From positions 16,522,618 through 16,586,617 of the forward strand of contig OX438759.1 of NCBI GenBank assembly GCA_949316235.1: a DNA stretch of 64,000 nucleotides, given 5' to 3'. Position numbers and translations under genes: made by a program. The notes under the pieces were generated by a model. The model searched no databases. It was not told the origin of the DNA and worked only from the letters and a program-made list of their open reading frames with translations. The stretch comes from Oegoconia quadripuncta. Lineage: Eukaryota > Arthropoda > Insecta > Lepidoptera > Autostichidae. Shown piece by piece: positions 9,596 to 18,776 of this stretch; positions within the stretch are counted from its first letter, which is position 1; each line of letters begins with the position of its first letter.

Positions 9596-9786
9596 TGCTA
9601 TATTGAAATGTCGCGGGTTTGAATCCCGCGAGAGGCGTATTTTTTATGTCTTCTTTTATAATATGTATCTACTTACAAAAAAATGTGTTTGTGCAGTAAA
9701 TCTACCATGCTACCATTAATACCTAGTTTCTTAGTGTGGAACTAGATGGCGCTGTGTGTATGTCAAAGGATATTTATTTTTATTGT
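9596..9786 (+). mobile_element. 5'-truncated SINE B
   Basis: Retains the B box GGTTTGAATCCCGC, AACTAGATGGCGCTGTG and a TATTTATTTT tail. The A-box half is missing and the middle is shortened. Confidence 0.75.
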
Positions 9787-10004
9787 GCCTAAATTAAGAC
9801 TAGTCCTCCGTAAAAGAACCGTGAAACTAAGTGACATTGTAACCAATTTTTTAGAATACTTGGGTATTTTTTGATTTAAAAAAATATTTACAAGATACGA
9901 GAATAGAGGTGGATTTGTCCAAATTTCATAATAATTTTATAGAAATAAAGAAAAAAAAAAGCCGTATTCTCCCAGTTGTAACCATATTACTATTGTAGTG
10001 ATGT

Positions 10005-10245
10005 ATGGATCGGCACGTAAATAGAAGAGCACCAACCCATCTCTTCCTAAAAGGCGATTACGGGACTTTCCACCAAAAAAACATTTATAGAATTTGTTCG
10101 TGTGCATTTCTGTACCTATCTATACCTATTTCAAAAGGTGAACCGCGAATATTCTTTTAATATTCGGAACACCCAAACGCTTTACTTTGGGAGATCTCTG
10201 ACCACCCCATTTGGGGTAAAGGTCGTGACTTCATGCATGTATGTT
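10005..10245 (+). repeat. Family C repeat
   Basis: Near-complete copy: AGCACCAACCCATCTC, GATTACGGGACTTTCCACC, GGTGAACCGCGAATATTC, TGACCACCCCATTTGGGG, GGTCGTGAC, and a CATGTATG tail. The interval from here to 10505 has no further feature. Confidence 0.7.
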
Positions 10246-10505
10246 AAGTTTTACGAAACGTTATGAAAACTTTTAATCTGTTTTACAAAACAATATTGAT
10301 TGATGTGGTTCTCTTCTCATTTAAGAGCCTACTATCGCTTGCTATGAGAGGACTTACCCTAATTGCCACTAGGTAGGCGGGTTGGCGTTCGCAGATTTTT
10401 TATCATGTTGGTTAAAGGTAAATGCAAATCGCGTTTTGGAGTAGCTAATGTCCAGTAATGGACTTTTATATGCCGTTAATTTGTTGATCAATTCCTTTCT
10501 GGTAC

Positions 10506-10807
10506 TTTTTTTTTTGACACGGGGAAACGCATGATGCGTACCGCTCGCCTGGGGGACGGCGAGACGGTTATGTGGGACTCCCACTAAAACCCCGCGGCGA
10601 CCTGCTTCGGCAGTAGGGAGGACCTGGGATCGCATAAGCGGCTACAGCCCCCCCCCGTCCCGCCCCTCCTCACAAGGGGAGGCCCATTCCAGGAGGGCGT
10701 CTAACTACGTATAGGGGGCGCTGTCGAGCCTCACACCGCGATCAGCGAGCGGTATGAAGCGCGGCAGGGTCCGATGAGACGACACCTCCCCCGGTCGGTC
10801 CGGTACC
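10506..10807 (-). mobile_element. 302-bp retroposon family G with 9-bp TSD
   Basis: Minus-strand insertion: poly(T) at 10506 (poly(A) on its own strand), GACACGGGGAAACGC, GTGGGACTCCCACTAAAACC, ending at 10807. TTCTGGTAC flanks both sides (10497-10505 and 10808-10816), which fixes the boundaries. It resembles 4135-4378. It lies only 75 bp upstream of the ATG of the collagen-like exon. Confidence 0.75.
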
Positions 10808-10881
10808 TTCTGGTACCTAAAAGAGTGTTTGGAATATTTTGATAGTTGTCACCTTGCAAATTTCGTGTCCTTTGATGTACT

Positions 10882-11134
10882 ATGCCGCCCTCTCCCCGCA
10901 CCCACCACTGCCTACTGGCGACCTCTTACAGTGGAGCAGAGACCTTACCACCACCGTGCGCGCTGTATGGAAAAGTGACTGTGCTTTGGTGCTTGTCACT
11001 ATCGAAGACCTTCTGTATTCTTTCCTGCTTTCTAGGAATCTATGTGTGTGCATTTGTCGTCTCAAGGTATAGCTATAAGGATTGGGAGCTATCATCAGCT
11101 CGAGGAGATCCATGCGGTGATCCAGGTTTACCAG
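10882..11134 (+). CDS. Possible N-terminal exon of a transmembrane collagen-like protein (partial)
   Basis: The frame opens with ATG at 10882, three codons after an in-frame TGA, and encodes 84 codons. Residues of about 49-66 (FCILSCFLGIYVCAFVV) form a membrane segment. Basic/aromatic residues follow, then RGDPCGDPGLPG, a short Gly-X-Y start as in collagens. The exon stops at CCAG|GTGAGT, a consensus donor, splitting a Gly codon in phase 1. The order fits a type II membrane collagen-like protein with cytoplasmic N-terminus and extracellular triple helix. Caveats: a good acceptor, CCTGCTTTCTAG, ends at 11035, so the real exon could be 11036-11134 (99 nt, phase 1-1). The Gly-X-Y run is very short and no second exon was found. 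GC content is higher than the neighbours. A retroposon sits just upstream. Collagen identity is inference; a functional exon is moderately likely. Confidence 0.4.
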
Positions 11135-11224
11135 GTGAGTAGTTGATCATTATACTAAAGAACACTTGTGTCTAAATTTATTTCTAAACAAGAAGTTTCA
11201 GATAGAAAAAAGGTATTTTAAATT

Positions 11225-11480
11225 GGGATTGGGCATATAGAAAGAATTAGTGAAAGGAGTTTAACGAAAGCAAAATATAACGAAAGCGTGAATGGAAGGT
11301 CGGTAAATTTCGACTAAGAAGGACGTACGGCAATCAAATGACTGACGTACTCATAAAAGGTCAGGTACGGTCAACCAATAACCGACGAGCGTGTGTGAAG
11401 CATTTAATGAGAGTGGAAGAAGTAAAAATAGTATGTCAGGATGCAAAGTGGAAATCAATAGTCTCTGCCTACCCTAACGG
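11225..11480 (+). pseudogene. C-terminal relic of an RTE-like LINE ORF2
   Basis: Translated fragments read GHIERI, then after one frameshift RRTYGNQMTDVL, KGQVRSTNNRRAC, VKHLMRVEEV and KWKSIVSAYPNGK before TGA. This is the C-terminal tail seen in abundant lepidopteran RTE-type endonuclease/reverse transcriptase proteins. The catalytic domains are absent. A MITE abuts the 3' end at 11503. Confidence 0.65.
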
Positions 11481-11502
11481 GAAGCAGGCGTGAGCATATG
11501 TA

Positions 11503-11907
11503 TTGGGCCTTTACCTATGAAATTGTAGTTTTTTTTCATCGTTAATCATATGTACCAATTCCTGCGATTTTCAAAGCTATATCCAAATTTAGTTTTTATT
11601 TGGAAAATAGAATATTATGTCAAGGTTTCACATATTTTTTAATTTCCGGGCTAAATCACATATTAAAAAAAAATTAACAGAGCTCTTTTCATGTGCTTCC
11701 CATAATCATTTCTTAGATTCGCTGAAACTTTTAATCATTATTTAAAAATTAACGCGGCCTATACTTAACTTAATGTTATCCGATAATACAAGTTTAGCTA
11801 AATTTGGATTTGCCGTTCCCAAAAAAAAATCAAAAATGTTTGTATGGAGAAAACAGTCTTAATGAAATTCTTCATACAAAACGCCAATTTCATAGGTAAG
11901 GACCTAA
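11503..11907. mobile_element. 405-bp MITE, family J, copy 1
   Basis: Ends TTGGGCCTTTACCTATG and its near-inverse CATAGGTAAGGACCTAA, with TA on both sides (11501-11502 and 11908-11909), pointing to a Tc1/mariner-type element. The interior shares long stretches with copy 2 at 52459 (GTTTGTATGGAGAAAACAG, TTAACTTAATGTTATCCGA). No transposase. Confidence 0.72.
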
Positions 11908-12335
11908 TATGTATGAAAGTTTCAGTAAATTTTTGACCATTATTGGACATCGTTGGGTTACCGCTTCCCTATTAATATACAAGGAAATTGCACAGGAAGC
12001 TTGACTGAAGTTCGTACTCTTACTGTTTCACCTTTACTTTGAGAAACTAGTGGAAATTGCGGCGAGCTTTAACAGTGCTTTAACAAGTTCTACGAACGAC
12101 GTAACGAATTGACTGAGAACTTCAAATTGTAAATGGATTTATTTGTTTATCGGTGACTTTCTGATCGGTTTCTCGGCAATAGATTTACTCTTTTATGTGA
12201 ACATGTCTTTACTTTAATTGATTTCTTTTAGTTATTATTTTCTATTGTGACATTGATTTGTTGAATATTATGAAGTGCAATGTAAAATTTTTGTGCAATA
12301 AAGTGTACTTGATTGATTGATTAAATATTAACATC
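11908..12335 (+). repeat. Unassigned sequence ending in a LINE tail
   Basis: Nothing is recognised up to about 12240. From there TTTTTGTGCAATAAAGTG followed by TTGATTGATTGATT is a LINE-like 3' end, resembling 61105-61165. Confidence 0.45.
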
Positions 12336-12350
12336 TGAGTTCCATGTTCA

Positions 12351-12545
12351 TTTATCATCATCATTATCAACCTGTAAACATCTCACTGCAGGGATATAGG
12401 CTTTCCCTCGTATAATGAGGGAGTATGGGCCATAGTCCGCCACACTGGCCCAATGCAGGTTGGGGACTTCAGATGCCTTAGAATTTTTATTTTTAGGCAT
12501 GCAGGTTTCCTCACGATGCTTTCCTTCACCGTTTAAGAGCAATTA
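12351..12545 (-). mobile_element. SINE D, partial, minus strand
   Basis: Shares ATCATCATCATTATCAACC, TAAACATCTCACTGCAGGG, CCTCGTATAATGAGGGAG, TATGGGCCATAGTCCGCC with 49983-50283. The tRNA-like head is missing. The tail is GATGATGATGA on the minus strand. Confidence 0.65.
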
Positions 12546-12959
12546 TTATTATATAATTTGTGATTTTCATTTCTATTTATAAATTACCTAACTCGGAATT
12601 TTGACCGAATATCTTATGTGACACTTTGCTCTTGGATAATTTGTGTGTGACCATATCACAATATGCCAATCAAAACATAGCGTCCGCAAAATTCAAAATA
12701 AAATATATTTTTTTGGTTTATAACCTGTTTTTAAAAGAGCAACCCCTCGAGTTTTAACCCCTGTACTCATATCGCTTGTGTTGTTACGTTATTTGTATTT
12801 CTCTATTCTATTGGCTTCATATTGTCCTAGTCCCATTGTGAGTGTCCTTGGTTTTATGTTATTTAATTATTTGTTCTAGATGGAGAAATGAATAACTGGC
12901 CAAATTAAGACATCGCTTCTCTAAAATCGGTCATCTTTTCCCGTGATTTTTCCTCTATA
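12546..12959. other. Unassigned flank of the mariner element
   Basis: Contains a short J1-type 3' scrap (AAAGAGCAACCCCTCGAG near 12735). TA at 12958-12959 is the target duplication of the adjacent transposon. No gene. Confidence 0.45.
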
Positions 12960-13227
12960 CAGGGCGTCCCAAAGTTATGGGACATGAAGGGGAAGTACCT
13001 TAAATATCGTAGATAGTGAATTTTGCTCAAAGAAGACTTTATGTTATTTTTAAAAGTTAGTAATTCTGCATTCATAGATTTTCTAAAAATTACTTGCTTC
13101 GGCTGGGAATCGAACCGACTTAAATGTGAAAAAAAAAACACCCTACTTTTATGATGCCAATCGAAAGAATAGCTAAAAAATAATAACTCTGCCTAAGTAA
13201 CATAGTATTTTAAAAGAAAGGAACAAC
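12960..13227. repeat. Left 268-bp terminal inverted repeat
   Basis: Pairs with 14812-15079 with only scattered differences. It includes ATCGAACCGACTTAAATG, whose complement GTCGGTTCGATTCCCAG resembles a tRNA B box. A shadow open frame (MFFFSHLSRFD...) runs along each TIR copy and is not a gene. Confidence 0.9.
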
Positions 13228-13671
13228 ATAAAATGATTGAGTCAAATTTCAAGAAAGTTATTTATTGCCGACGACGTTCGAAAAGTAGCGATATTATCAT
13301 TCCAAAGATAGCATTGATTATTCGTAAATAAGTACCCACTTCATAAAATAGGTACTAACATAGTTTTCCTTATTATAAGTGCACGTGTAGATGAAATGAT
13401 AAAACTTGTATTTCAATACGTCCTCTGTAAGCTAGACAGAAGGCAAATTAAAAACAAAAATAAATAATTTATAATTTGAAAATGGAACAGTTTATGACAG
13501 CGTTTGTTTGAATGCATACTTTTTAAGATATTTTAAAAAGAAGTGATATTTTTAAATGTTGTTCTTAAATTTGAAAATGGAACAGTATGTGCGAGCGTTT
13601 GTTTTTCGGATATTGATCTGTTTAGTCTCAATTCACTTACACAAGTGTTATTGTGTTAATTTATTGCGAAC

Positions 13672-14733
13672 ATGGCATATCAAGTAAGTTTTGATCTAAT
13701 GGAAGCATATTTTTTGAACGATAAAGATATCTCTAGAAGTTTGCGGTGGTATGGCGTAAAATATCCTGATAGACAAATACCGTCTCGTAAAGTTTTGAAA
13801 AGGCTTGTGAACAATTTGAAAACTCTGGGACGTTTCGATAAACGCCCAAGAGAACCACAGCAAGAAAACCATACGATCAACGACGAAGAACTTGGTATTT
13901 TAATTTACTTTTCGGCTTTTCCGAAAGCATCGGTGAGAGAAGGAGAACATGAAATTGGAGTTTCAAAAAGTAAAATACACCGTGTATTAAAAAAACACGG
14001 TTTTAAGAGTTATGTTGAAGGACGATTGGTTCAAAAATTACTTCCGGGCGATACAGAAAGGAGAAAAAATTTCTGTCTTGATATCCAGGCACGATTGCTC
14101 GAAGATCCAAATTTTTTGGATAATATTATTTGGACAGACGAATCTAACTTTAGCAATAACGGTATGTATAACCGCAACAATAATCGTATTTGGTCTAAAG
14201 AAAATCCCCTACGAGTGACTGAAACTAATAACCAAGTGCGTTTTTCACTCAACTGTTGGTGCGGACTTTTAAAAAACCGGGTTTTCTTAATCCATTTTTA
14301 CCAAGGAACCTTGAACACAGAAAAGTATTTAGGAATACTTCAAATTTTAAGGGATAAGATAAGAAACCATTCCGCGGCGGAGCAAGAAAACTTAATTTTC
14401 CAACAAGATGGAGCTCCGGCTCATAATAGTCGGAGAGCAGCAGATTTTCTAAATGAATGTTTTCCTACATGGATTGGTACAAATGGACCGATTAGATGGC
14501 CGGCCAGATCCCCGGACCTCACACCATTAGATTTCTTCTTTTGGGGATACGTGAAAGATATGCTATACAAAAAGCGATACGAGAACGTAGGCGAGTTGCA
14601 AACAGAATTGTGCCATATCACATCGAGTGTTCACCATAAAATGATTAGAAAATCAACAGGCAGCGGGCTCATTAAAAGATTGGCGATTTGCGTAAGACAA
14701 GAGGGATCACATTTTGAGCATTTAATTAATTAA
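13672..14733 (+). CDS. Mariner/Tc1-superfamily transposase, 353 aa, intact
   Basis: It should bind the TIRs and cut and paste the element at TA sites in the nucleus. Residues 1-110 form a helix-turn-helix DNA-binding region (YPDRQIPSRKVLKRL near 31, SKSKIHRVLKKHG near 98). The DDE/D catalytic domain has D156 in IIWTDESNF, D246 in FQQDGAPAH and D287 in SPDLTPLDFFFWG. The last two aspartates are 40 residues apart, longer than the 34 of classical mariner (DD34D) and unlike the glutamate of Tc1. Length and motifs are complete and there is no stop or frameshift. ATG at 13672 is the first Met after the 5' UTR. The family resembles arthropod transposases with an N-terminal DUF4817-like HTH, which is recognised from memory, not searched. 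Confidence 0.9.
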   Translation: MAYQVSFDLMEAYFLNDKDISRSLRWYGVKYPDRQIPSRKVLKRLVNNLKTLGRFDKRPREPQQENHTINDEELGILIYFSAFPKASVREGEHEIGVSKSKIHRVLKKHGFKSYVEGRLVQKLLPGDTERRKNFCLDIQARLLEDPNFLDNIIWTDESNFSNNGMYNRNNNRIWSKENPLRVTETNNQVRFSLNCWCGLLKNRVFLIHFYQGTLNTEKYLGILQILRDKIRNHSAAEQENLIFQQDGAPAHNSRRAADFLNECFPTWIGTNGPIRWPARSPDLTPLDFFFWGYVKDMLYKKRYENVGELQTELCHITSSVHHKMIRKSTGSGLIKRLAICVRQEGSHFEHLIN

Positions 14734-14811
14734 TTTACAAAAAAATACCTACTTAATTGACTACGGCAGTTTCATGTATGTTTTTTATTTGATTAAAATG
14801 ATTAATTTCAC

Positions 14812-15079
14812 GTTGTTCCTTTCTTTTAAAATACTATGTTACTTAGGCAGAGTTATTATTTTTTAGCTATTCTTTCGATTGGCATCATAAAAGTAGGGTG
14901 TTTTTTTTTTCACATTTGAGTCGGTTCGATTCCCAGCCGAAGCAAATAATTTTTAGAAAATCTATGAATGCAGAATTACTAACTTTTAAAAATAACATAA
15001 AGTCTTCTTTGAGCAAAATTCACTATCTACGATATTTAAGGTACTTCCCCTTCATGTCCCATAACTTTGGGACGCCCTG
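14812..15079. repeat. Right 268-bp terminal inverted repeat
   Basis: Inverse of 12960-13227. The inner boundary GTTGTTCC matches the left GGAACAAC exactly where homology stops, so both arms are the same length. Confidence 0.9.
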
Positions 15080-15154
15080 TATACGTTGTCATTGACAGAA
15101 TTTATTGTGCTAGAAGAGCACGACATAAAAAGCCGTATATAAAAATAAAAAAAA

Positions 15155-15262
15155 ATAAAAAAACCCCTCGAGTTTCTTATTGTTCTTCTGAGGGAAAATT
15201 GCCTTTGAACAAGCAGTAGCTTTAAAAAATATAACCATGTACCTACAAAGTAAAGCAAGGTA
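15155..15262 (+). repeat. J1-type LINE 3' fragment
   Basis: AACCCCTCGAGTTTCTT, GTTCTTCTGAGGGAAAATTG, ACAAGCAGTAGCTTTAAA and TACCTACAAAGTAAAGC match the 3' end of J1. Tail lost. No coding. Confidence 0.7.
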
Positions 15263-15884
15263 TTGTTTTTAAAAATAACCTCGAAAAAAAGTAGAACTAC
15301 TAAATTAGCAATTTTAAGTTTTCCAGTAGGAGAAAAAATGCGATAAATTCTTTTAAACTTGATATTTTGAAAACGCCTTTTACTATATTCTTTTTAGATC
15401 TATTGTTACCTGCTTATTCGTATAAATACTCATTAGAATCGGTCTATTCATTTCGATAAATTTGGTCTTGAAATGGAATGCCGTGTGGGATGAACCCTCT
15501 TAACCAGTTTCGAAGTCGAAAAGAAAACTATTAACAAAATGAAACCATCTGGCATGTTCGTAACAGCGCCCATAACTATTTGGTACTTTAATTATGTAAA
15601 TTCGAATCGAATATGGAATGAAACTTGGGTGCAGTGATTATGGAAATGAGTCGCCCGTTCGGTGCCGGCCGAGGCATATTTCGATAATAATATCATTCTT
15701 TCCACATAACAGGGATTTCGAAGCGGTTTTGTATCGGGAAATCTTTTTAAAAATCTCTCAGTAGCTTGTTTAAAATTTAAACAGAGTTTTAAGGCTAAAC
15801 CGGAATGACGCAGTAGATTTCGCACAGAGCTACTTGAAGAAAAATTTCGCGTTATTCGTTGGAATATTCTCAATTATAAGAAAC
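15263..15884. other. No gene recognised
   Basis: A 93-codon minus-strand open frame (15592-15873) is Ser/Arg-rich with no recognisable domain and no codon pattern to support it. No repeat is identified. Confidence 0.35.
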
Positions 15885-15941
15885 TAGCTTTCCGTCCGCG
15901 GCTCGGTCTGCGTTGAATAACTTTATCTCGGCAATTTGTTT
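15885..15941 (-). mobile_element. Helitron-like 3' end remnant
   Basis: ACTAGCTTTCCGTCCGCGG followed by TCTGCG is the inverse of the GC hairpin plus CTAGT terminus seen at 9330-9348 and 48290. Only the end remains. Confidence 0.5.
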
Positions 15942-16475
15942 AACGGGTAACGTCACTCTTGATTACGAACAACTTTCCCCAAGGAACTATAGTCGAATTC
16001 AGTTGAAAATGTTGAACTTCCACACTGAAGGTGGTTCCAGAATGATTTACTTTGTATGGGTAATCGAAAATTTTTTGATCGAATTTTAGTATGTAAATCC
16101 AACAAAATCCAACAAATCCAAAAAATAACAACAAGCTGTAGAAAGCTCATTTGTCAATTTTGATGATATTAAAAAGAACCATAGTCTAATTAGATCAATA
16201 AATCATACATATATAGTAAACCATTCTGAAAGGACCTTTAGTATGAAAGGCCAACAATTTTCGGCTGCTGCCTCCACTCCATGACTACGAACAACTTTCC
16301 ACTAGGAACCACAGCCGAATTCAGTCGAAAATTGTTGGACTTCATATTAAAAGTGGTTTCAGAATGGTTTACTTTGTATGGGTAATCGAAAATTTTTAAT
16401 CGAATTCGACTATGGTTCCTTGAGGAAAGTTGATTGTAATCTGGAGTGAAGTCACCAGTAGACAGGAATTACATG
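15942..16475. mobile_element. MITE family L, rearranged copies
   Basis: Two head-to-tail partial copies (about 15942-16135 and 16225-16475) share GATTACGAACAACTTTCC, AGTCGAATTCAGT, TTTACTTTGTATGGGTAATC, GACTATGGTTCCTTG with the element at 61619-62647. The right end reads GTCACCAGTAGACAGG, corresponding to GTCACCAATTAATGGG in that copy. Non-coding. Confidence 0.6.
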
Positions 16476-16485
16476 AATTAAATTT

Positions 16486-17245
16486 ATCAATCAATCAATC
16501 AATCAATTTATTGCTTTCACATGGGTTTTAAGGTCATAAGTTTACGTAACATTAGTATCACATGTGTACCCCTTAGGGTGTAGCAAGAGAGAGACCGAGG
16601 CTTCATTGTTGCATGATAATTTTTATTTTGTCATGGTCGACGAATAAATTATATTATTATCAATCAATTCAATATTTATTAAGTTAAATAGATATTTATC
16701 TATTTTTATTATCAATATATTATTAGAATATTATTAGAGTATATTAGATTATTAGAATAGATTAAATTATACGAAACATGTCAAGCTATAGATTTTTATC
16801 ATTTAGGAACTCATTTAAATTATAATAGGATTTTTCTATTAAAAAGGATTTTATTTGTTTTATAAATTTTAAGTCATTCTTTTCTTTTTGTAGATATGAT
16901 GGAATTTTATTATAAATTTTGGTTGACATCGCATATGGACCTGTACTATGCATTTTTAGTTTTGAGAGCGGGCGGACAAGTATATCAGCTCTTCTGGATC
17001 TCAGTGTGTAATGGCGGGGAATTTCTTTTAAGCTAATATATAGATGGGTGTATTTCCTTACAAATTTACACATTTCCAGGATGTATATACCTGTCAATGT
17101 TAAGATTTGCAATTGTGTGAAAAATGGTCGGCAACTATCTGTTCTTTTTAAATTTGCAATTATACGTATACCTACACTTTTTTTGCATTATGAAAAGTTC
17201 TTGTGTGTCTGTGCTGTTTCCCCCTGTATAGAAATGTACACGTGA
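16486..17245 (-). pseudogene. C-terminal relic of a Jockey-type LINE
   Basis: The minus-strand frame at 16786-17112 reads RKYTHLYISLKEIPRHYTLR, TGPYAMSTKIYNKIPSYL, FLIEKSYYNLNEFL, collinear with the C-terminus of J2 (MYVRKNICLFRKH, RFYNKIPEHV, CKKGYYRIDDYL). The 3' end near 16486 has AGCAATAAATTGATTG repeats on the minus strand. The RT catalytic core is missing. Confidence 0.65.
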
Positions 17246-17269
17246 CAGACGTCTATAAATCTATGGATT

Positions 17270-17345
17270 ATAGATGTTTTTTGATGTAAAATCCCATGCG
17301 TCGCCTTTTACGTTGTCCACGGAAAGAGAAGAGTTGGTTCTATTC
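17270..17345 (-). repeat. Family C fragment
   Basis: ATCTATGGATTATAGATG, GCGTCGCCTTTTACG and AGAGTTGGTTCTATTC are the inverse of the family C head. The stretch 17116-17446 holds nothing else recognisable. Confidence 0.5.
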
Positions 17346-17446
17346 TTTCTACGTGTGGATATTATTTTTATTTTCAGTTCTGTGTACCTCGGTTTTGGTT
17401 CAGTAACCCTTCACATTTCTAATACTCTGTGACAGTACTACAGTAG

Positions 17447-17688
17447 TACTTTGGTTGGTGGTAGGGCATTTTAAATGTCCGCCTGGCTAGCTACCACCAT
17501 CTTATCTAAATCTGCCGCCAAGCAGCAATGTTAATAGCATTGTTGTGTTCCGGTTGTCAGAGATAAGATAGCCAATCCCCTAAATGTGTTGGGGTTTCCG
17601 GGTCAGTACGCTTTCACCTTCGACCTCATCTTCACTTAACATCAGGTGTGATTGAGGTCAAGTACAAACCCGTTGTGCATAAAAAAAA
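17447..17688 (+). mobile_element. 5'-truncated SINE A with poly(A)
   Basis: Begins inside the body (GTACTTTGGTTGGTGG) and runs to GTGCATAAAAAAAA. The tRNA-like head with the promoter is absent. Confidence 0.85.
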
Positions 17689-17689
17689 G

Positions 17690-17850
17690 ACAGTCCTGCC
17701 TCCACACTCCTCCCACTGTAACTCCTACAAGCTGGGATCAACAGTGGCACTTGACACGAGTGCTATACTGAAGATAGACGATGCCCTACATAACTCTTTT
17801 GATATCTTCTACACCGGACTAAATAAAGAAAGGAATGTGCTGTAAGTACG
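17690..17850 (+). repeat. Unclassified repeat M
   Basis: CACACTCCTCCCACTG, CTGGGATCAACAGTGG and TAGACGATGCCCTACA match the reverse complement of 42790-43020. The translated frame resembles the other copy only weakly, so coding is doubtful. Type of element unknown. Confidence 0.5.
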
Positions 17851-17919
17851 AAGAAATTTTCCCACTTCCCCCTTCGGCAAATAGGAGAGTAGCCAGTGAA
17901 ATGCAAAATGTCACATAAT

Positions 17920-18156
17920 GCCAACCAAATAATAATGTCGCGGGTTCGAATCCCGCTAAGGGCATATGTTTGTATGATGAATACAGACATGTGTTCCCGA
18001 GTCATGGATTTTTTTCAATTATATGTGTATTTACTAACAAAAAAAAATATTTGTGTAGTTTATCAACCATCTAGTATCTATAATACAAGCCTAGTTGCTT
18101 AGTGTGGATCTAGATGGCGCTGTGTGTATGTGCAAAGATATATTTATTTATTTATA
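17920..18156 (+). mobile_element. SINE B, 5'-truncated
   Basis: From GTCGCGGGTTCGAATCCCGC through ATCTAGATGGCGCTGTG to TATTTATTTATTTATAC. Lacks the A-box part. Confidence 0.78.
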
Positions 18157-18373
18157 CATCATTTATTTATATATAATCTGTGACAGTTTATATAGAGTCA
18201 AACAATATTTACAAGGTAAATCTACATTCATACGAACCTAAGGCAAATGTTTTAATTCGAATTACAAATATAATTGTAGGACAATATTGAGATTTACCCA
18301 TGTTATACTTCTGAGCCAAATTGAATTAGACCTGTCCGTATGATGGACAGATTGTCTGACAAAATTATAAGAG

Positions 18374-18634
18374 TTTTTGTGCATAAGGGGTTAGCATTTG
18401 ACCTCGCTAACACCTGATGTCAAATGAAGATGAAGCCGAAGGTGGGATGCGTACTAACCCGGAAACCCCATCTTGTTTGGGGAACTGCCTATTTTATCTC
18501 TGACAAATGATAAGATGATGGTATCTAGCCAGGCGAACATTTAAAATAATACCAACCAAACCGAGTACTAAAAGTGAACGCTTGAGTTTGAACCCGCGAT
18601 TCGTAAATCTGTTGTTCACATTGAGTCACGGAGG
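18374..18634 (-). mobile_element. SINE A, diverged, minus strand
   Basis: TTTTTGTGCATAAGG, ACACCTGATGTCAAATG, TATCTAGCCAGGCGAAC and TTGAGTCACGGAGGC follow the inverse SINE A order. More diverged than most copies. Confidence 0.75.
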
Positions 18635-18659
18635 CTATTTGACAATTGAATCCTGAAAA

Positions 18660-18727
18660 AATCGAATAAATAAAACATTCACAGGTCAAACCGATGTTTG
18701 ACCTGTGAATGTTTTATTTATTCGATT
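18660..18727. repeat. Perfect 32-bp hairpin, loop CGAT
   Basis: The left arm 18660-18691 ends ACAGGTCAAAC and the right arm 18696-18727 begins GTTTGACCTGT. Every base pairs across a 4-nt loop. No relation to the neighbouring SINE A. May be a template-switch product or an assembly fold-back. Confidence 0.95.
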
Positions 18728-18734
18728 ATTCGAT

Positions 18735-18776
18735 CTTTGTCTATAGTATTGGTCGATACCAATACTATAGACAAAG
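18735..18776. repeat. Perfect 19-bp hairpin, loop CGAT
   Basis: CTTTGTCTATAGTATTGGT, loop CGAT, then the exact inverse ending at 18776. Lies 7 bp after the preceding hairpin and has the same loop sequence. Confidence 0.95.

Larger units (their letters stand above)
12960..15079 (+). mobile_element. Complete mariner-like DNA transposon, 2120 bp
   Basis: Begins CAGGGCGTCCCAAAG and ends in its inverse CTTTGGGACGCCCTG, with TA duplicated at 12958-12959 and 15080-15081. It has two 268-bp terminal inverted repeats and one intact transposase gene. Both termini and the gene look undamaged, so it may be recent and possibly active. An internally deleted relative is at 26392-27296. Confidence 0.92.

Noticed and set aside
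12905..13141. 78-codon frame MFFFSHLSRFD repeated at four TIRs
   Set aside because: It is the TIR sequence of the mariner-like element read through; its recurrence is due to the TIR copies, not to a gene family.
15592..15873. 93-codon minus-strand open frame
   Set aside because: No domain, no homologous copy and no splice or promoter context; it may be chance.
17648..17845. Open frame HSSHCNSYKLGSTVAL as a host exon
   Set aside because: The sequence recurs inverted at 42790-43020, so it is a repeat; the frame is not conserved between copies.
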